From Burkholderiaceae bacterium (GTDB lineage Bacteria; Pseudomonadota; Gammaproteobacteria; Burkholderiales; Burkholderiaceae_B), in assembly GCA_017983955.1 (NCBI GenBank), contig JAGOAJ010000009.1, forward strand, positions 60,764 to 124,763: a stretch of DNA of 64,000 bases, read 5' to 3'. Numbering within the stretch: position 1 is the stretch's first letter; the number at the start of each line of letters is the position of its first letter. The notes below the pieces were generated by a model, which was not told the DNA's origin, searched no databases, and was given only the letters and a program-made list of their open reading frames with translations. Shown here piece after piece: positions 16,868-25,878 of the stretch. The position numbers and the translations under genes are program-made.

Positions 16868-17416
16868 TTACAGTGCCAATAGGTCGGCCATGTCGTCAGC
16901 GTGCTCTTCTTCGACCGCCATTATGGAGACCAGCAGGTTGCGAGTGGTGGGGTCGGTGTCGCCTATGCGCTCTATCATTTGTCGATAGGACTCTATGGCG
17001 ATACGTTCGGCAATCAGGTTGGCACGTATCATGCCCTTGATGTCGTTAGCGTCGTCATATTCGGCGTGGCTGCGGCTAGTCAGGGTGGCTGGGTTGAAGT
17101 CGGGCTCGCCATTCAATTGCACGATACGTTCGGCAAGCTGGGTGGCGTGTTGCTCTTCTTGGACGGCATGCTCCAGGAATTCTGCCCTGATGGGTTCATT
17201 CACCAGGCCGCTGGCCATGTGGTAGTGGCGGCGATAGCGCAAGACACAGACCAGCTCGGTCGCCAGGGCGTCATTCAGCATCTCAAGGATTTCTACCCTA
17301 TCGCCTTGGTAGCCAGAAGGGACGGCGCCATCTTCTACGTTTTGGGCGGCTTTGCGTCGTATGGCGGCGACGTCCATGGGCTCACGCCGCGTGTCTGCAG
17401 GGTTTTTCGAGGTCAT
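16868..17416 (-). CDS. Ferritin-like domain protein (bacterioferritin-related)
   Basis: This is a four-helix ferritin-like protein of 182 residues. The diiron pattern is visible: a glutamate in ALATELVCVLRYRRHY, EEQH in VQEEQHATQLAERI, a glutamate in NLIAERIAIESYRQM, and EEEH in IMAVEEEHADDMADLL. It probably oxidises or stores iron, or protects against peroxide. A heme-ligand methionine cannot be assigned. The frame opens at 17488, but the ATG at 17416 follows AAGGA at ideal distance. It seems to be transcribed alone, downstream of the efflux genes. Confidence 0.85.
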   Translation of the reverse strand: MTSKNPADTRREPMDVAAIRRKAAQNVEDGAVPSGYQGDRVEILEMLNDALATELVCVLRYRRHYHMASGLVNEPIRAEFLEHAVQEEQHATQLAERIVQLNGEPDFNPATLTSRSHAEYDDANDIKGMIRANLIAERIAIESYRQMIERIGDTDPTTRNLLVSIMAVEEEHADDMADLLAL

Positions 17417-17518
17417 AACTATCCTTTGCAAGGTTGCGCTGTAGCAGGGAGGCCTGATGGGTATCCCGATAAACGCGTAAGCCAGCAAGTGATGTACCTG
17501 AGGATGGCCGTTCTGTAT

Positions 17519-19123
17519 TTAGTGTGCAGTTGGGGCGCTGGCTTCGCTTTTGGATCCTTTGTGTGTGGGTCTGGCTATCCATACCAATGCAATCAGCCCT
17601 AGGAACAAAATGGCCGAGGCATAAAAAATATCTGTGGCTGATAGGGTGTAGGCCTGCTGGTTGATTAGGCCGTTAATTAGCCCGGCGGATTGTTCCTGGC
17701 TGAAGCCGTGTTGCTGTAAGCCCGTCATGGCGGCATCAAAGGGGGGGCGGCCCGCCTGTGTGGCTTCGGTCAGTTGGGCGTGGTGGAAGGTGGCGCGGTT
17801 TTCCCATAGGGTGGTGGTAATGGACGTGCCAAAAGCGCCAAATAGCAGCCTGACAAAGTTGGATAGTCCGGCGGCGGCGGGTATGCGGCTGGGTTCCAGG
17901 CCGGATAAGGTAATGGTGGTCAGCGGTATAAAGAACATCGCCATGGCGGCGCCCTGGATAAATGTGGGCAACATGACAACGTACAGATCAACATTGGTGT
18001 TGAACTGGGCGCGCATATAGCTGATCAGGGCGAAAATCAGAAACGCCACAGTGACAATTTTGCGCGCGTCCTGTTTAGTCAATAGCTTGCCTATGATGGG
18101 TGACAGCATAATGGCCAATATGCCCACCGGCGCGGCGGCGATACCCGCGTAGGTGGCGGTATAGGCCATGGTGTTTTGCAGCCATAGTGGCAACAGCACG
18201 ACAGTACCAAAGAACACCCCGTAGGCGACTGACAGCGTGATCACGCCAGAGCTGAAGTTGCGGCCTTTGAACAGGGTCAGGTCTACAACGGGAAATTTAC
18301 TGTTCAGTTCCCAGATCACAAAATACACAAAGGTAATCACCGAGATCACGGCCAGGAAGATGATCATGGGGCTGGCAGACCATTCCAGCTCCTTGCCTTT
18401 GTCCAACATGATCTGCAGGGATCCTACCCACAAAATCAGCAAGGCCAGGCCGGTGGTGTCTATGGGCAGACTAGTGCGCGGCGATTCACGCAGTTTATAG
18501 AGTTGCCATGAGGCCCAGGCCGCCAATAAGCCTACTGGGACATTAATATAAAAAATCCACGGCCAGCTATAGTTGTCGGAAATCCAGCCGCCTAGCAGCG
18601 GTCCAGCGATGGGGCCTATCAGCACCGTGATGGACCACATGGCCAAAGCCATCCCGGCTTTTTCCTTGGGGTAGCTGCCCAGCATCAAGGCCTGGGATAG
18701 CGGGATCATGGGGCCGGCAACTGCGCCTTGCAACACCCTGAAGGCCACCAATGATTCCAGCGACCAGGCAAAGCCACACAGCCAGGACGAGATCACAAAC
18801 AGTAGCACTGACATGACAAACAGGCGTACTTGTCCGAAGCGTTGGGTCAACCAGCCGGTCAATGGCACGGTAATCGCGTTGGCCACCGCAAACGAGGTAA
18901 TCACCCATGTGCCTTGGGTGGAGCTGACACCAAGGTCGCCGGCTATCGTGGGAATGGAGACATTAGCAATCGACGAGTCCAGGACATTCATGAAAACCGC
19001 TGCAGACAAGGCCAGGGTGCCCAGGGTGCGTGCTCGGCCTTCCAGAGGCGGGAGAGCGCCTGTTGGTGATGCGGGCGGGGCAGGCGGCGTTCTGGCGTCG
19101 TCAGCGATGGTGGTGGTGCTCAT
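17519..19123 (-). CDS. emrB: Multidrug efflux MFS transporter, DHA2 family (EmrB-like)
   Basis: The 534-residue protein is a 14-helix proton-driven exporter of the EmrB/QacA kind. The DHA2 motifs are present: LDSSIANVSIPTIAGDLG in helix 1, GWLTQRFGQVRLF in the loop after helix 2, and RVLQGAVAGPMIPLSQ in helix 4. With the adaptor and outer-membrane factor encoded just upstream it forms a tripartite pump that moves drugs from the cytoplasm to the outside. Its ATG overlaps the adaptor stop as ATGA. Confidence 0.93.
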   Translation of the reverse strand: MSTTTIADDARTPPAPPASPTGALPPLEGRARTLGTLALSAAVFMNVLDSSIANVSIPTIAGDLGVSSTQGTWVITSFAVANAITVPLTGWLTQRFGQVRLFVMSVLLFVISSWLCGFAWSLESLVAFRVLQGAVAGPMIPLSQALMLGSYPKEKAGMALAMWSITVLIGPIAGPLLGGWISDNYSWPWIFYINVPVGLLAAWASWQLYKLRESPRTSLPIDTTGLALLILWVGSLQIMLDKGKELEWSASPMIIFLAVISVITFVYFVIWELNSKFPVVDLTLFKGRNFSSGVITLSVAYGVFFGTVVLLPLWLQNTMAYTATYAGIAAAPVGILAIMLSPIIGKLLTKQDARKIVTVAFLIFALISYMRAQFNTNVDLYVVMLPTFIQGAAMAMFFIPLTTITLSGLEPSRIPAAAGLSNFVRLLFGAFGTSITTTLWENRATFHHAQLTEATQAGRPPFDAAMTGLQQHGFSQEQSAGLINGLINQQAYTLSATDIFYASAILFLGLIALVWIARPTHKGSKSEASAPTAH

Positions 19124-20313
19124 GAGCCGGAGTTTGCCTGGATAATGGTGGCTATCAAGGTATCTACAGCCTTGCCGTTGTCGTTGTCGGTGAAAACGGC
19201 CGTTTGCAGGCGCGATCCGTCAGGGATATAGGTAGCCATGTCTTGACCATCGGATAAATCGACTTTCGCGTTCATGGACAAGCCCACACGCAAAGGATGT
19301 TCAGCAAATTGTTCGGGGTCCAGGGCGATGCGTACAGGCACGCGCTGAATGATTTTGATCCAGTTGCCGCTGGCATTTTGCGCAGGTAGCAAAGCAAAGG
19401 CGCTGCCGGTTCCGGCAGCTATGCCTTCGACTTTGCCGCGAAAGACCACGTCGCCGCCGTACAGGTCAGAGGTCAGCGTGACATTTTGTCCCGGTAGCAT
19501 GTGCCGTACTTGGTTTTCTTTGAAGTTGGCCTCTACCCATAGTTGGTGCAGGGGCACCAGAGTAACCAGCGGCGTGCCCGCGGCGACATGTTGGCCCACC
19601 TGCACAGAGCGTTGGGCAACCATGCCATCCACCGGGGCAGGCAGTTGGGTGCGAGAGCTGGCCAGCCAGGCCTTGCGCAACTGGTCGGCGGCTTGCAGGA
19701 CATCGGGATGTGTAGCGATTGTGGTGTTAGATGTCAGCGCTTGATTGGTTTCTAGTTTGGCAACCGAGGCGGCCAAGGCGGCTTGGGCCTGGAGCAATGC
19801 GGATTGGCTGGCCTTGACAGCGGTTTGAGCATGCAGGATTTCTTCGCCGCTGACACCGCCCGAGCGTGCCAAGGCTTGGCGGCGTTGTAAATCATTTTGC
19901 GCTTTAGCCAAGTCTACATTCACGCTTTGTATGTCCGCTTTACGCATGGCGATATCTGCCTGTAAGGCTTGGTTCTGGACAAATACGGTGCGCGTATGTC
20001 GCACCGCCTGAGCCAGAGCCGATTTCGACTGAGACAAGGCAATATCGGTGTCGCTAGGGTCCAGTTGTATCAGCAGACTGCCTTTTTCTACCTGGCTGGT
20101 GTCGTCCGCGTGTATTGCAATGACGGTCCCGGGAATTTGGGATGTGATTTGTACCAAGTTGCCGTGTACATAGGCGTCGTCGGTGGATTCACTGTGGGCG
20201 ACGAAAATTGCCCACCAGGCAAACCAGAGCAGGCCTATGACAATAAATATCAGAGTGGCGATCAGTAGCAGGCGCTTGCGTTTTGAGGGGGAGGCGGCGG
20301 TGGCGGTGGTCAT
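19120..20313 (-). CDS. emrA: Efflux pump periplasmic adaptor (EmrA/HlyD family)
   Basis: This membrane fusion protein has an N-terminal transmembrane helix (RLLLIATLIFIVIGLLWFAWWAIF), a lipoyl half-motif AYVHGNLVQITSQIPGTVIAI, a coiled-coil hairpin at about residues 100-190 and the second lipoyl half PVDGMVAQRSVQVGQHVAAGTPLVTLVP. It bridges EmrB and the outer-membrane channel. The frame opens at 20379, inside the preceding gene. The ATG at 20313, 16 bases after the outer-membrane factor stop, gives a normal 397 residues. Confidence 0.92.
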   Translation of the reverse strand: MTTATAASPSKRKRLLLIATLIFIVIGLLWFAWWAIFVAHSESTDDAYVHGNLVQITSQIPGTVIAIHADDTSQVEKGSLLIQLDPSDTDIALSQSKSALAQAVRHTRTVFVQNQALQADIAMRKADIQSVNVDLAKAQNDLQRRQALARSGGVSGEEILHAQTAVKASQSALLQAQAALAASVAKLETNQALTSNTTIATHPDVLQAADQLRKAWLASSRTQLPAPVDGMVAQRSVQVGQHVAAGTPLVTLVPLHQLWVEANFKENQVRHMLPGQNVTLTSDLYGGDVVFRGKVEGIAAGTGSAFALLPAQNASGNWIKIIQRVPVRIALDPEQFAEHPLRVGLSMNAKVDLSDGQDMATYIPDGSRLQTAVFTDNDNGKAVDTLIATIIQANSGS

Positions 20314-20329
20314 GGGTGTCTCTGGTATG

Positions 20330-21775
20330 TCAGTGTGTGGTGTTGTTTTCAGCGACCGGGGTGGCCTGATAGCCGCCACCTAGTGCCGTTGCCAGTTGGG
20401 CGTCCAGCTGATAGGCGCGGGCGGCAATATCCGTGGCCAGCATGGATTGTTTTTGGACTTCGTTCTGCGCCAGCAAGACCTGGACAAAGTTACCCAGCCC
20501 GGCCTTGTAGCGCTGGACGGCTATGTCATAGGCGGTACGTATGGCTTGCAGACTAATGGCCTGTTGGTCTGATTGCTGCTGCAAGCCGCGCAACGATGTG
20601 GTGGCATCAGACACTTCACGCACGGCATTCAATAGAGTCTGGTTATAGTCGGCGATAGCCAGGTCGCGTTCGGCGCGTTTTCCCTGTAGCTGGGCATTTA
20701 GGGCGCCGCCGTGAAAAATCGGCAAGCTTATTGCGGGGCCTGCGCCAAAGACCAAGCTAGTGCTTTGCAGCAGAGTGGCCACTCCGAGCGACGAAAACCC
20801 CACAAAGGCAGATAGGTTGATATTCGGATAAAAGTCGGCTTTGGCGGCGGAGATTTGTTGGCTGCCAGCAAGTACGCGATACTTCGCGGCGACGATATCG
20901 GCTCGTCTGCCCAGTAGGTTCATCGCCAGTTGATCTGGCACCGCTGTGACCAGAGGGCTCATTTCTATCTGATGTATTGGTGCCAGTTGTTTCGGGCTTA
21001 GGCCTTGCAGGGTAGCAAGTTGATTATGCAGAAGCTCACTATTGGTGCGTGCTTGGCTTAGTTGGACCTTGGCCGATGCCAGCGCCGATCTGGCTTGGTT
21101 GATTTCTACCTCGGTGTCTAGTCCTGCCGCCACGCGTTGCTGGGTGATGTCCAGGACATCCTCCAATTGTTTGACGATTTGGCTGGTGACGCTTTCCTGG
21201 GCCAGGGCATTTTGCAGGCTGAAGTAGCTTTGCACGACGGCGCTGGTCAGGACGCTGCGGGCCATAGCCAAGTCGGCTTGTGCCGCCAGTTGCTGCGATG
21301 TGGCAGCGGCAAACAGTGCGCGTTTTTTGCCCCATAGGTCCAGATCCAGGCTCAGGTTCAGATTTAGCGCGTTATCGGTTTGCATCGAGCCCGCGTAAGG
21401 AGGTGGGTAAATATAATTTTCAGAGAAGCGCTCGCGTGTCATGGTGTACGCGGCGTTTAACTGAGGAAGCTGCACCGCACGCGCGCCTTTGCTGGCGGCT
21501 TGCGCCATGACCAACCGTGCTTGCGCTGCGTCCAGCCTTGGACTGCCAGCCAGGGCCTGGGTAACCAAGGTTTTTAATTGGGGATCGTTATAACTGTCCC
21601 ACCAGTGCTCGCTGGGCCAGGCAATGTCGCCAGCCTGCAGTCCCAACTGTTCGGCTTGCAGGGGCTGCACGGTAGAAACGCCCGGCGAGATGGCGGCGCA
21701 AGCGGCCAAAGAGCCTGCAGTCAGTATGACTAGTGCCAGTTTGATGCGTGGTTGATAAGATAGGGGCAGAGTCAT
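20330..21775 (-). CDS. Outer-membrane efflux lipoprotein (NodT/OprM family)
   Basis: The 481-residue protein belongs to the TolC-like outer-membrane factors. The signal peptide ends in LAAC with the lipid-accepting cysteine near residue 26. Two internally repeated helical hairpin regions follow (SPRLDAAQARLVMAQAASKGAR and its later counterpart around RYKAGLGNFVQVLLAQNEVQ). It provides the exit duct for the EmrAB pump. The start overlaps the marR-type regulator stop as ATGA. Confidence 0.93.
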   Translation of the reverse strand: MTLPLSYQPRIKLALVILTAGSLAACAAISPGVSTVQPLQAEQLGLQAGDIAWPSEHWWDSYNDPQLKTLVTQALAGSPRLDAAQARLVMAQAASKGARAVQLPQLNAAYTMTRERFSENYIYPPPYAGSMQTDNALNLNLSLDLDLWGKKRALFAAATSQQLAAQADLAMARSVLTSAVVQSYFSLQNALAQESVTSQIVKQLEDVLDITQQRVAAGLDTEVEINQARSALASAKVQLSQARTNSELLHNQLATLQGLSPKQLAPIHQIEMSPLVTAVPDQLAMNLLGRRADIVAAKYRVLAGSQQISAAKADFYPNINLSAFVGFSSLGVATLLQSTSLVFGAGPAISLPIFHGGALNAQLQGKRAERDLAIADYNQTLLNAVREVSDATTSLRGLQQQSDQQAISLQAIRTAYDIAVQRYKAGLGNFVQVLLAQNEVQKQSMLATDIAARAYQLDAQLATALGGGYQATPVAENNTTH

Positions 21776-22257
21776 GTGTTGGCCTCCTGACCATTTGCCA
21801 GCATCCGATGCAGCATACTGATCAGCATTTGGACCTCTTGATTGCTAAAGCCGGTCAGGTGGGTATTCAACGCGTTAGCTGCTACAGGCAAGATTCGTTC
21901 CGCGACCTGATTCCCCTGGGGGGTCAGTGTCAGGCGCACGACGCGGCGGTCATCTGCGCAACGTTGGCGCAGGATGAACCCCTTGGCTTCCAGCCTGTCC
22001 AGGGTGCGTGTCATGGCCCCAGTGTCGGTATGGGTTAGCTTAGCCAGTCCCACAGCGGTATCCACACCGCGATAACGTATCAGCACCAATGGCCGCCATT
22101 GCGTAGCGGTCAGATCCAGTGGCAACACCAGCATATCTATCTGGCGATTCAGCGAGGTTTGCGTTTGGCGCATCAAGTGGCCGATATTGTTTTCTGCGGC
22201 CAACGATAAGGGGGTCGCTTCGTAGTAGGTCGATGCAGCTAGGCTATTTTCTTTCAT
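21772..22257 (-). CDS. MarR family transcriptional regulator of the efflux operon
   Basis: This 161-residue winged-helix repressor has the MarR core: LPLDLTATQWRPLVLIRYR, then GLAKLTHTDTGAMTRTLDRLEAKGFILRQRCADDRRVVRLTLTPQG, which is the recognition helix and wing with the conserved D-R-R. It heads the pump operon and probably represses it in the absence of toxic compounds. Two palindromic sites lie 24 to 50 bases upstream of its start codon and overlap the -35 box of its likely promoter. Confidence 0.93.
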   Translation of the reverse strand: MKENSLAASTYYEATPLSLAAENNIGHLMRQTQTSLNRQIDMLVLPLDLTATQWRPLVLIRYRGVDTAVGLAKLTHTDTGAMTRTLDRLEAKGFILRQRCADDRRVVRLTLTPQGNQVAERILPVAANALNTHLTGFSNQEVQMLISMLHRMLANGQEANT

Positions 22258-22263
22258 GGAAAA

Positions 22264-22307
22264 ATTCTACTGCGATGTAATTGCCTAGGCAACTATTGCC
22301 TAGGCAT
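22264..22307 (-). promoter_or_regulatory. Promoter and tandem operator of the efflux operon
   Basis: TTGCCTAGGCAA (22281-22292) is a perfect 12-bp palindrome. TTGCCTAGGCAT (22296-22307) repeats 11 of its 12 bases one and a half helix turns away. On the minus strand the first site supplies a -35 box TTGCCT (22292-22287), followed after 17 bases by TAGAAT (22269-22264). The MarR protein encoded immediately downstream is the expected ligand. Confidence 0.65.
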
Positions 22308-22422
22308 GTTTTTGCGCTATTGCATATACACAGGCAAAATAGAGGCTGGCCGCGCAGCAAGTCAGGCAATACTGCCGATAGCACTGGCGTCTTCGTCTAT
22401 CTTCAAGGCATACGGATATTCC

Positions 22423-23358
22423 ATGAGCTCAACAGGCGGCATTGCTGCAAGCACCAACACGAATGAATTTTGGGTGGGTTTTTTATTGGCTGGTTTAGGG
22501 GCCATCCTGTTTTCCGCCAAGGCCATAGTTGTTAAGTTTATGTATCGCTATGGGGTTGATGCCCTGACGGTCATAGGCTTTCGCATGATGATGGCACTAC
22601 CGTTTTTTGCGGTGGTGGGCTGGATGCAAGCGCGTCGTGCTCGTCTAGGCTTGATTCCCCGGCTTAGCCTGAAAGAATCCTTGCAACTGGCGTTTCTGGG
22701 GTTTTTGGGTTATTACCTGTCCAGCTATCTGGATTTCGTGGGCTTGCAATACATTTCGGCCGGGCTGGAACGTTTGATTTTGTTCCTGTCCCCGACCTTT
22801 GTTTTGTTGATTTCTGCGTTCTATTTGAAAAGGCCGGTATCCAGTGGGCAATGGTTTGCGCTGGCTATTTCCTATCTTGGAGTGGTGTTTGTTTTTCTTC
22901 AAGACTTGTCGTTTGGCGGTAGTGCCGTGTTGTTGGGCTCAGCCTTTGTGCTGGCTTCCGCAATCACATATTCATGTTATTTGATCTCTTCTGGCGAACT
23001 GATCAAGCGCGTAGGGGCGACCCGTCTGGTCGCCTACGCCATGTCGGTGTCATCCGTGATCAGCATGATCCATTTCTTTGGCGTGCATGGCTTGCAGGGA
23101 CTGGATCAGCCGCATCAGGTGTATTCGCTGTCCTTGTTCCATGCCGTCATAAATACCGTCTTCCCCACCTTTATGGTGATGTGGGCAGTGGGGCGTATTG
23201 GGGCACCCATGGCATCGCAACTGGGTTTGGTGGGGCCAGTATCAGTACTATTTCTAGCAGGCTGGTTGTTGGGTGAACCGATTACCACCTTACAAATTCT
23301 AGGCACTCTGGTGTCTCTGGTTGGCGTAATTGTCCTGACGCGCAGCCGTAAAGCGTAA
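22423..23358 (+). CDS. DMT superfamily transporter (EamA family)
   Basis: The protein has ten predicted helices in two EamA repeats and about 311 residues, normal for a drug/metabolite exporter. The frame extends up to 22306, inside the operator of the divergent operon, but those 39 codons contain no helix of the family. The ATG at 22423 starts just before the first helix (FWVGFLLAGLGAILFSAKAIVVKF). The first helix carries the usual N-terminal lysine. Substrate unknown. Divergent from the marR-type gene. Confidence 0.87.
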   Translation: MSSTGGIAASTNTNEFWVGFLLAGLGAILFSAKAIVVKFMYRYGVDALTVIGFRMMMALPFFAVVGWMQARRARLGLIPRLSLKESLQLAFLGFLGYYLSSYLDFVGLQYISAGLERLILFLSPTFVLLISAFYLKRPVSSGQWFALAISYLGVVFVFLQDLSFGGSAVLLGSAFVLASAITYSCYLISSGELIKRVGATRLVAYAMSVSSVISMIHFFGVHGLQGLDQPHQVYSLSLFHAVINTVFPTFMVMWAVGRIGAPMASQLGLVGPVSVLFLAGWLLGEPITTLQILGTLVSLVGVIVLTRSRKA

Positions 23359-23378
23359 GTTTTGGCGTGCTTGGTGCG

Positions 23379-24269
23379 TTAGTTCTGGGGCAATAACAAG
23401 CTGTCTATAAACGCACTGACCAAAGCGCCACGGTAGCGCGAGGTATGCAGCACCAGCGACAAGCGTCTTTGTAGGTCCAGAAAAGGCGTATCCAGGACCT
23501 TAAGCCGACCTGCAGCTACTGAGTCAGTGGTTGCCGTCAGTGGCAAGCAGGCTATACCCAGACCGGCAATCACCGCCTGTTTAATGGCTTCTACCTGACC
23601 CAATTCCAGCAGTATGCGCCCTGATGGCAGGGCCGTTAAAGCGTGCTCCGTCAGGGTGCGCATGGCCGATCCAGGTTCCCGCAATATCCATTTGGCATCC
23701 TGAAAGTGACTGGGTGCCAGCACTGGCAGCAAGGCTAGCGGGTGATCTGGGGCGGCGCAAACTACCAAAGCGTCGTCCCGCCAGGGCAGCAGTTCCAGCT
23801 GGGCATGGTGAACCGGGCCTTCGATACAGCCTATGTCCAGCCTGTGTTCCAGCAAGGCATCAGCAATTTCCTGGGTGTTGGCCACAGTAACGCTAAGCGA
23901 CACCTGGGGGTGATTGGCGATAAAGGGACCCAGCATATCGCCCACCAGATAATTACCTATGGTGTTGCTGGCGCCTACGCGCAATTCGCCACTTAGGTGT
24001 TGCGCAGAGTTGCCTGCCTGATGTTGGAATTCCTGTAGGCGTTCGACAATTTCCTGAGCCATGGGTAGCAGCTCTTTGCCGCGCGGGCTAAGGTGCAGCC
24101 GGCCACGTTCGCGGTCAAACAAGACGACGCCCAGTTGCCGTTCCAGTTCGGCCAGCGCCATGCTGGCGGCTGGCTGCGTAACAAACAGGCGTTCAGCCGC
24201 CAGCCTTACGGCGCCAGTGGCGGCTATGGTGACGAAAACTTCTAGTTGGCGGGTGCTAATTCCTATCAT
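23379..24269 (-). CDS. LysR family transcriptional regulator (probable regulator of yeiH)
   Basis: The 296-residue protein has a LysR helix-turn-helix at residues 4-63 (STRQLEVFVTIAATGAVRLAAERLFVTQPA) and a C-terminal effector domain of the CysB/CbbR kind. The frame has an upstream TTG, but the ATG at 24269 is preferred. It is divergent from a YeiH-type transporter gene across a 100 bp AT-rich gap, an arrangement that normally means the regulator controls that transporter and itself. The gap has an inverted repeat ATAAATT/AATTTAT, weak evidence because of base composition. Confidence 0.9.
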   Translation of the reverse strand: MIGISTRQLEVFVTIAATGAVRLAAERLFVTQPAASMALAELERQLGVVLFDRERGRLHLSPRGKELLPMAQEIVERLQEFQHQAGNSAQHLSGELRVGASNTIGNYLVGDMLGPFIANHPQVSLSVTVANTQEIADALLEHRLDIGCIEGPVHHAQLELLPWRDDALVVCAAPDHPLALLPVLAPSHFQDAKWILREPGSAMRTLTEHALTALPSGRILLELGQVEAIKQAVIAGLGIACLPLTATTDSVAAGRLKVLDTPFLDLQRRLSLVLHTSRYRGALVSAFIDSLLLPQN

Positions 24270-24369
24270 CAATAAATTTTATACTATCAATAAGAATTAG
24301 TGAATTTATTTATACGTGCTGTTTGCTTAGAATCTGCATCAAAGTTTATAAGTAAAAGTGATATAGATT

Positions 24370-25455
24370 ATGACCCATGCCCATCTTGGTATTTCATCAG
24401 TACCTACGACCGTAGCGTCTACGCTGTCGCGTCAGGCTGCGCAAGCGCGCAACGATGGCAGGCGCCGCATCCCTTCGCGCGTGTATGGCTTGTTATTGGC
24501 CGCAGCCGTGGCAGTGTGCGCCATCGTGTTGGGGCGCTGGGTGCCCATCATAGGCGGACCGGTGTTTGGCATCGTTATCGGTTTGCTGATACGTAACTGC
24601 ATAGGGGTAAGTCAGGTCTTTCAGCCTGGCTTGCGGTTTGGCTCGCAGCAAATACTGAAATGGTCGATTATTGCACTGGGGTTTGGTTTAAGTTTTGGCA
24701 AAGTCATGGAAACCGGGCTGGAATCTCTGCCGGTAACGTTGGTGACTCTGTCAGCCGCTTTTATTTCAGCCTATTTTTTGGGTAAATGGCTGGGCATACC
24801 TGGCAAGCTGAAAATACTGATAGGGGTAGGAACTGCCATTTGCGGCGGTTCCGCCATCGCTGCTGTGACGCCCATCATCAAGCCGGAAGATCACGAAACC
24901 GCTTTTGCAATTACCACCATCTTTATTTTTAATATCATTGCCGTACTGATATTTCCTGTGTTGGGGCATATGCTGGGCATGTCTGACCAGGGTTTTGGCA
25001 TGTGGGCGGGTACCGCCATCAACGATACATCGTCGGTAGTAGCGGCAGGTTATAGCTATAGCCAGGCGGCAGGGGACTACGCCACCATCGTCAAGCTGAC
25101 TCGCGCCACGTTGATTATTCCGATTTGCGTGGTGTTGGCCTGCTGGCAGGCGTATCGCATGCGTCGTAGCGGCGCCACTGACTTTAGCCTGATGGCTATT
25201 TTCCCGTGGTTTATTCTTTGGTTTGTGGCGGCGTCAGCCTTGCGTTCCAGCGGTTTGATCCCCGAGGCCATGAATATTCCGTTGCGTTTACTGGCTGACT
25301 TCTTGATTGTGCTGGCCCTGTCGGCGATAGGCTTGTCGTCAGATCTGCGGCGTATGTTGACCGCCGGCGCCAAGCCCGTATTGCTGGGCTTGGGGGTATG
25401 GGCGGCAGTGGTGTTCAGCAGTTTGCTGGTTCAGTACTTTACAGGGTCTTGGTAG
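24370..25455 (+). CDS. yeiH: YeiH family putative sulfate exporter
   Basis: The 361-residue inner-membrane protein of about ten helices matches the YeiH/UPF0324 family, with the stretches GTAICGGSAIAAVTPIIKPEDHETAFAI (residues about 155-182) and GMWAGTAINDTSSVVAAGYSYS (about 215-236), both hallmarks of the family. Family members are proposed exporters of sulfite or sulfate, although the substrate is not firmly proven. Its last 17 bases overlap the end of the convergent SirB2-type gene. Confidence 0.9.
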   Translation: MTHAHLGISSVPTTVASTLSRQAAQARNDGRRRIPSRVYGLLLAAAVAVCAIVLGRWVPIIGGPVFGIVIGLLIRNCIGVSQVFQPGLRFGSQQILKWSIIALGFGLSFGKVMETGLESLPVTLVTLSAAFISAYFLGKWLGIPGKLKILIGVGTAICGGSAIAAVTPIIKPEDHETAFAITTIFIFNIIAVLIFPVLGHMLGMSDQGFGMWAGTAINDTSSVVAAGYSYSQAAGDYATIVKLTRATLIIPICVVLACWQAYRMRRSGATDFSLMAIFPWFILWFVAASALRSSGLIPEAMNIPLRLLADFLIVLALSAIGLSSDLRRMLTAGAKPVLLGLGVWAAVVFSSLLVQYFTGSW

Positions 25456-25825
25456 CCAACCAGGACAAGGGGTTGTGCGCCAGCGCGACCCCAACAATAT
25501 AAAAGAAAATAGCCACGGCTACGATAGCCGCAAAACCCCGGCTACGTGGCGTTTTGCCACGTTTGATGGCGATGGTGCCCACGCCGATATAAGCGATCAG
25601 GGCGATAACTTTTGCCAATATCCAAGGTTGATTGGGCCCTATCATGGCAGCCAATATCACACCACAGACCAGTAAGACGGTGTCAATTACATGAGGCAGT
25701 ATTTTGACGACACGTCGCTGCAACAAGACAGATCCGCTAACGGACCAATAGGCTCTTAGGACGAAGAAGAGAATGCTTAGGACGGCGGCGGTAACGTGCA
25801 GGTGCTTGATCGCGAAGTAAGGCAT
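25439..25825 (-). CDS. SirB2 family membrane protein
   Basis: The 128-residue protein has four hydrophobic helices and the SirB2 signatures: KHLHVTAAVLSILFFVLRAYW at the N-terminus, LPHVIDTVLLVCGVILA in the second helix, and a PRSRGFAAIVAVAIFFYIVGVALAH end. The role of SirB2 is not known. Some family members sit beside quorum-sensing or invasion regulators. It is a single gene, convergent with the YeiH-type gene. Confidence 0.88.
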   Translation of the reverse strand: MPYFAIKHLHVTAAVLSILFFVLRAYWSVSGSVLLQRRVVKILPHVIDTVLLVCGVILAAMIGPNQPWILAKVIALIAYIGVGTIAIKRGKTPRSRGFAAIVAVAIFFYIVGVALAHNPLSWLATKTL

Positions 25826-25878
25826 GGGTGCTTAGTATGCAAAAGTGAAGGTGCACCCAGTATAGCGGTTACGTATGG

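Noticed and set aside
16901-17602. Open frame of 233 codons on the plus strand over the ferritin-like gene
   Set aside because: The opposite strand encodes a clear diiron ferritin-like protein. The plus-strand product has no domain and overlaps the end of emrB.
24272-24309. Inverted repeat ATAAATT/AATTTAT between the LysR gene and yeiH as an operator
   Set aside because: The region is so AT-rich that a 7-bp match is expected by chance. No clear T-N11-A box was found.
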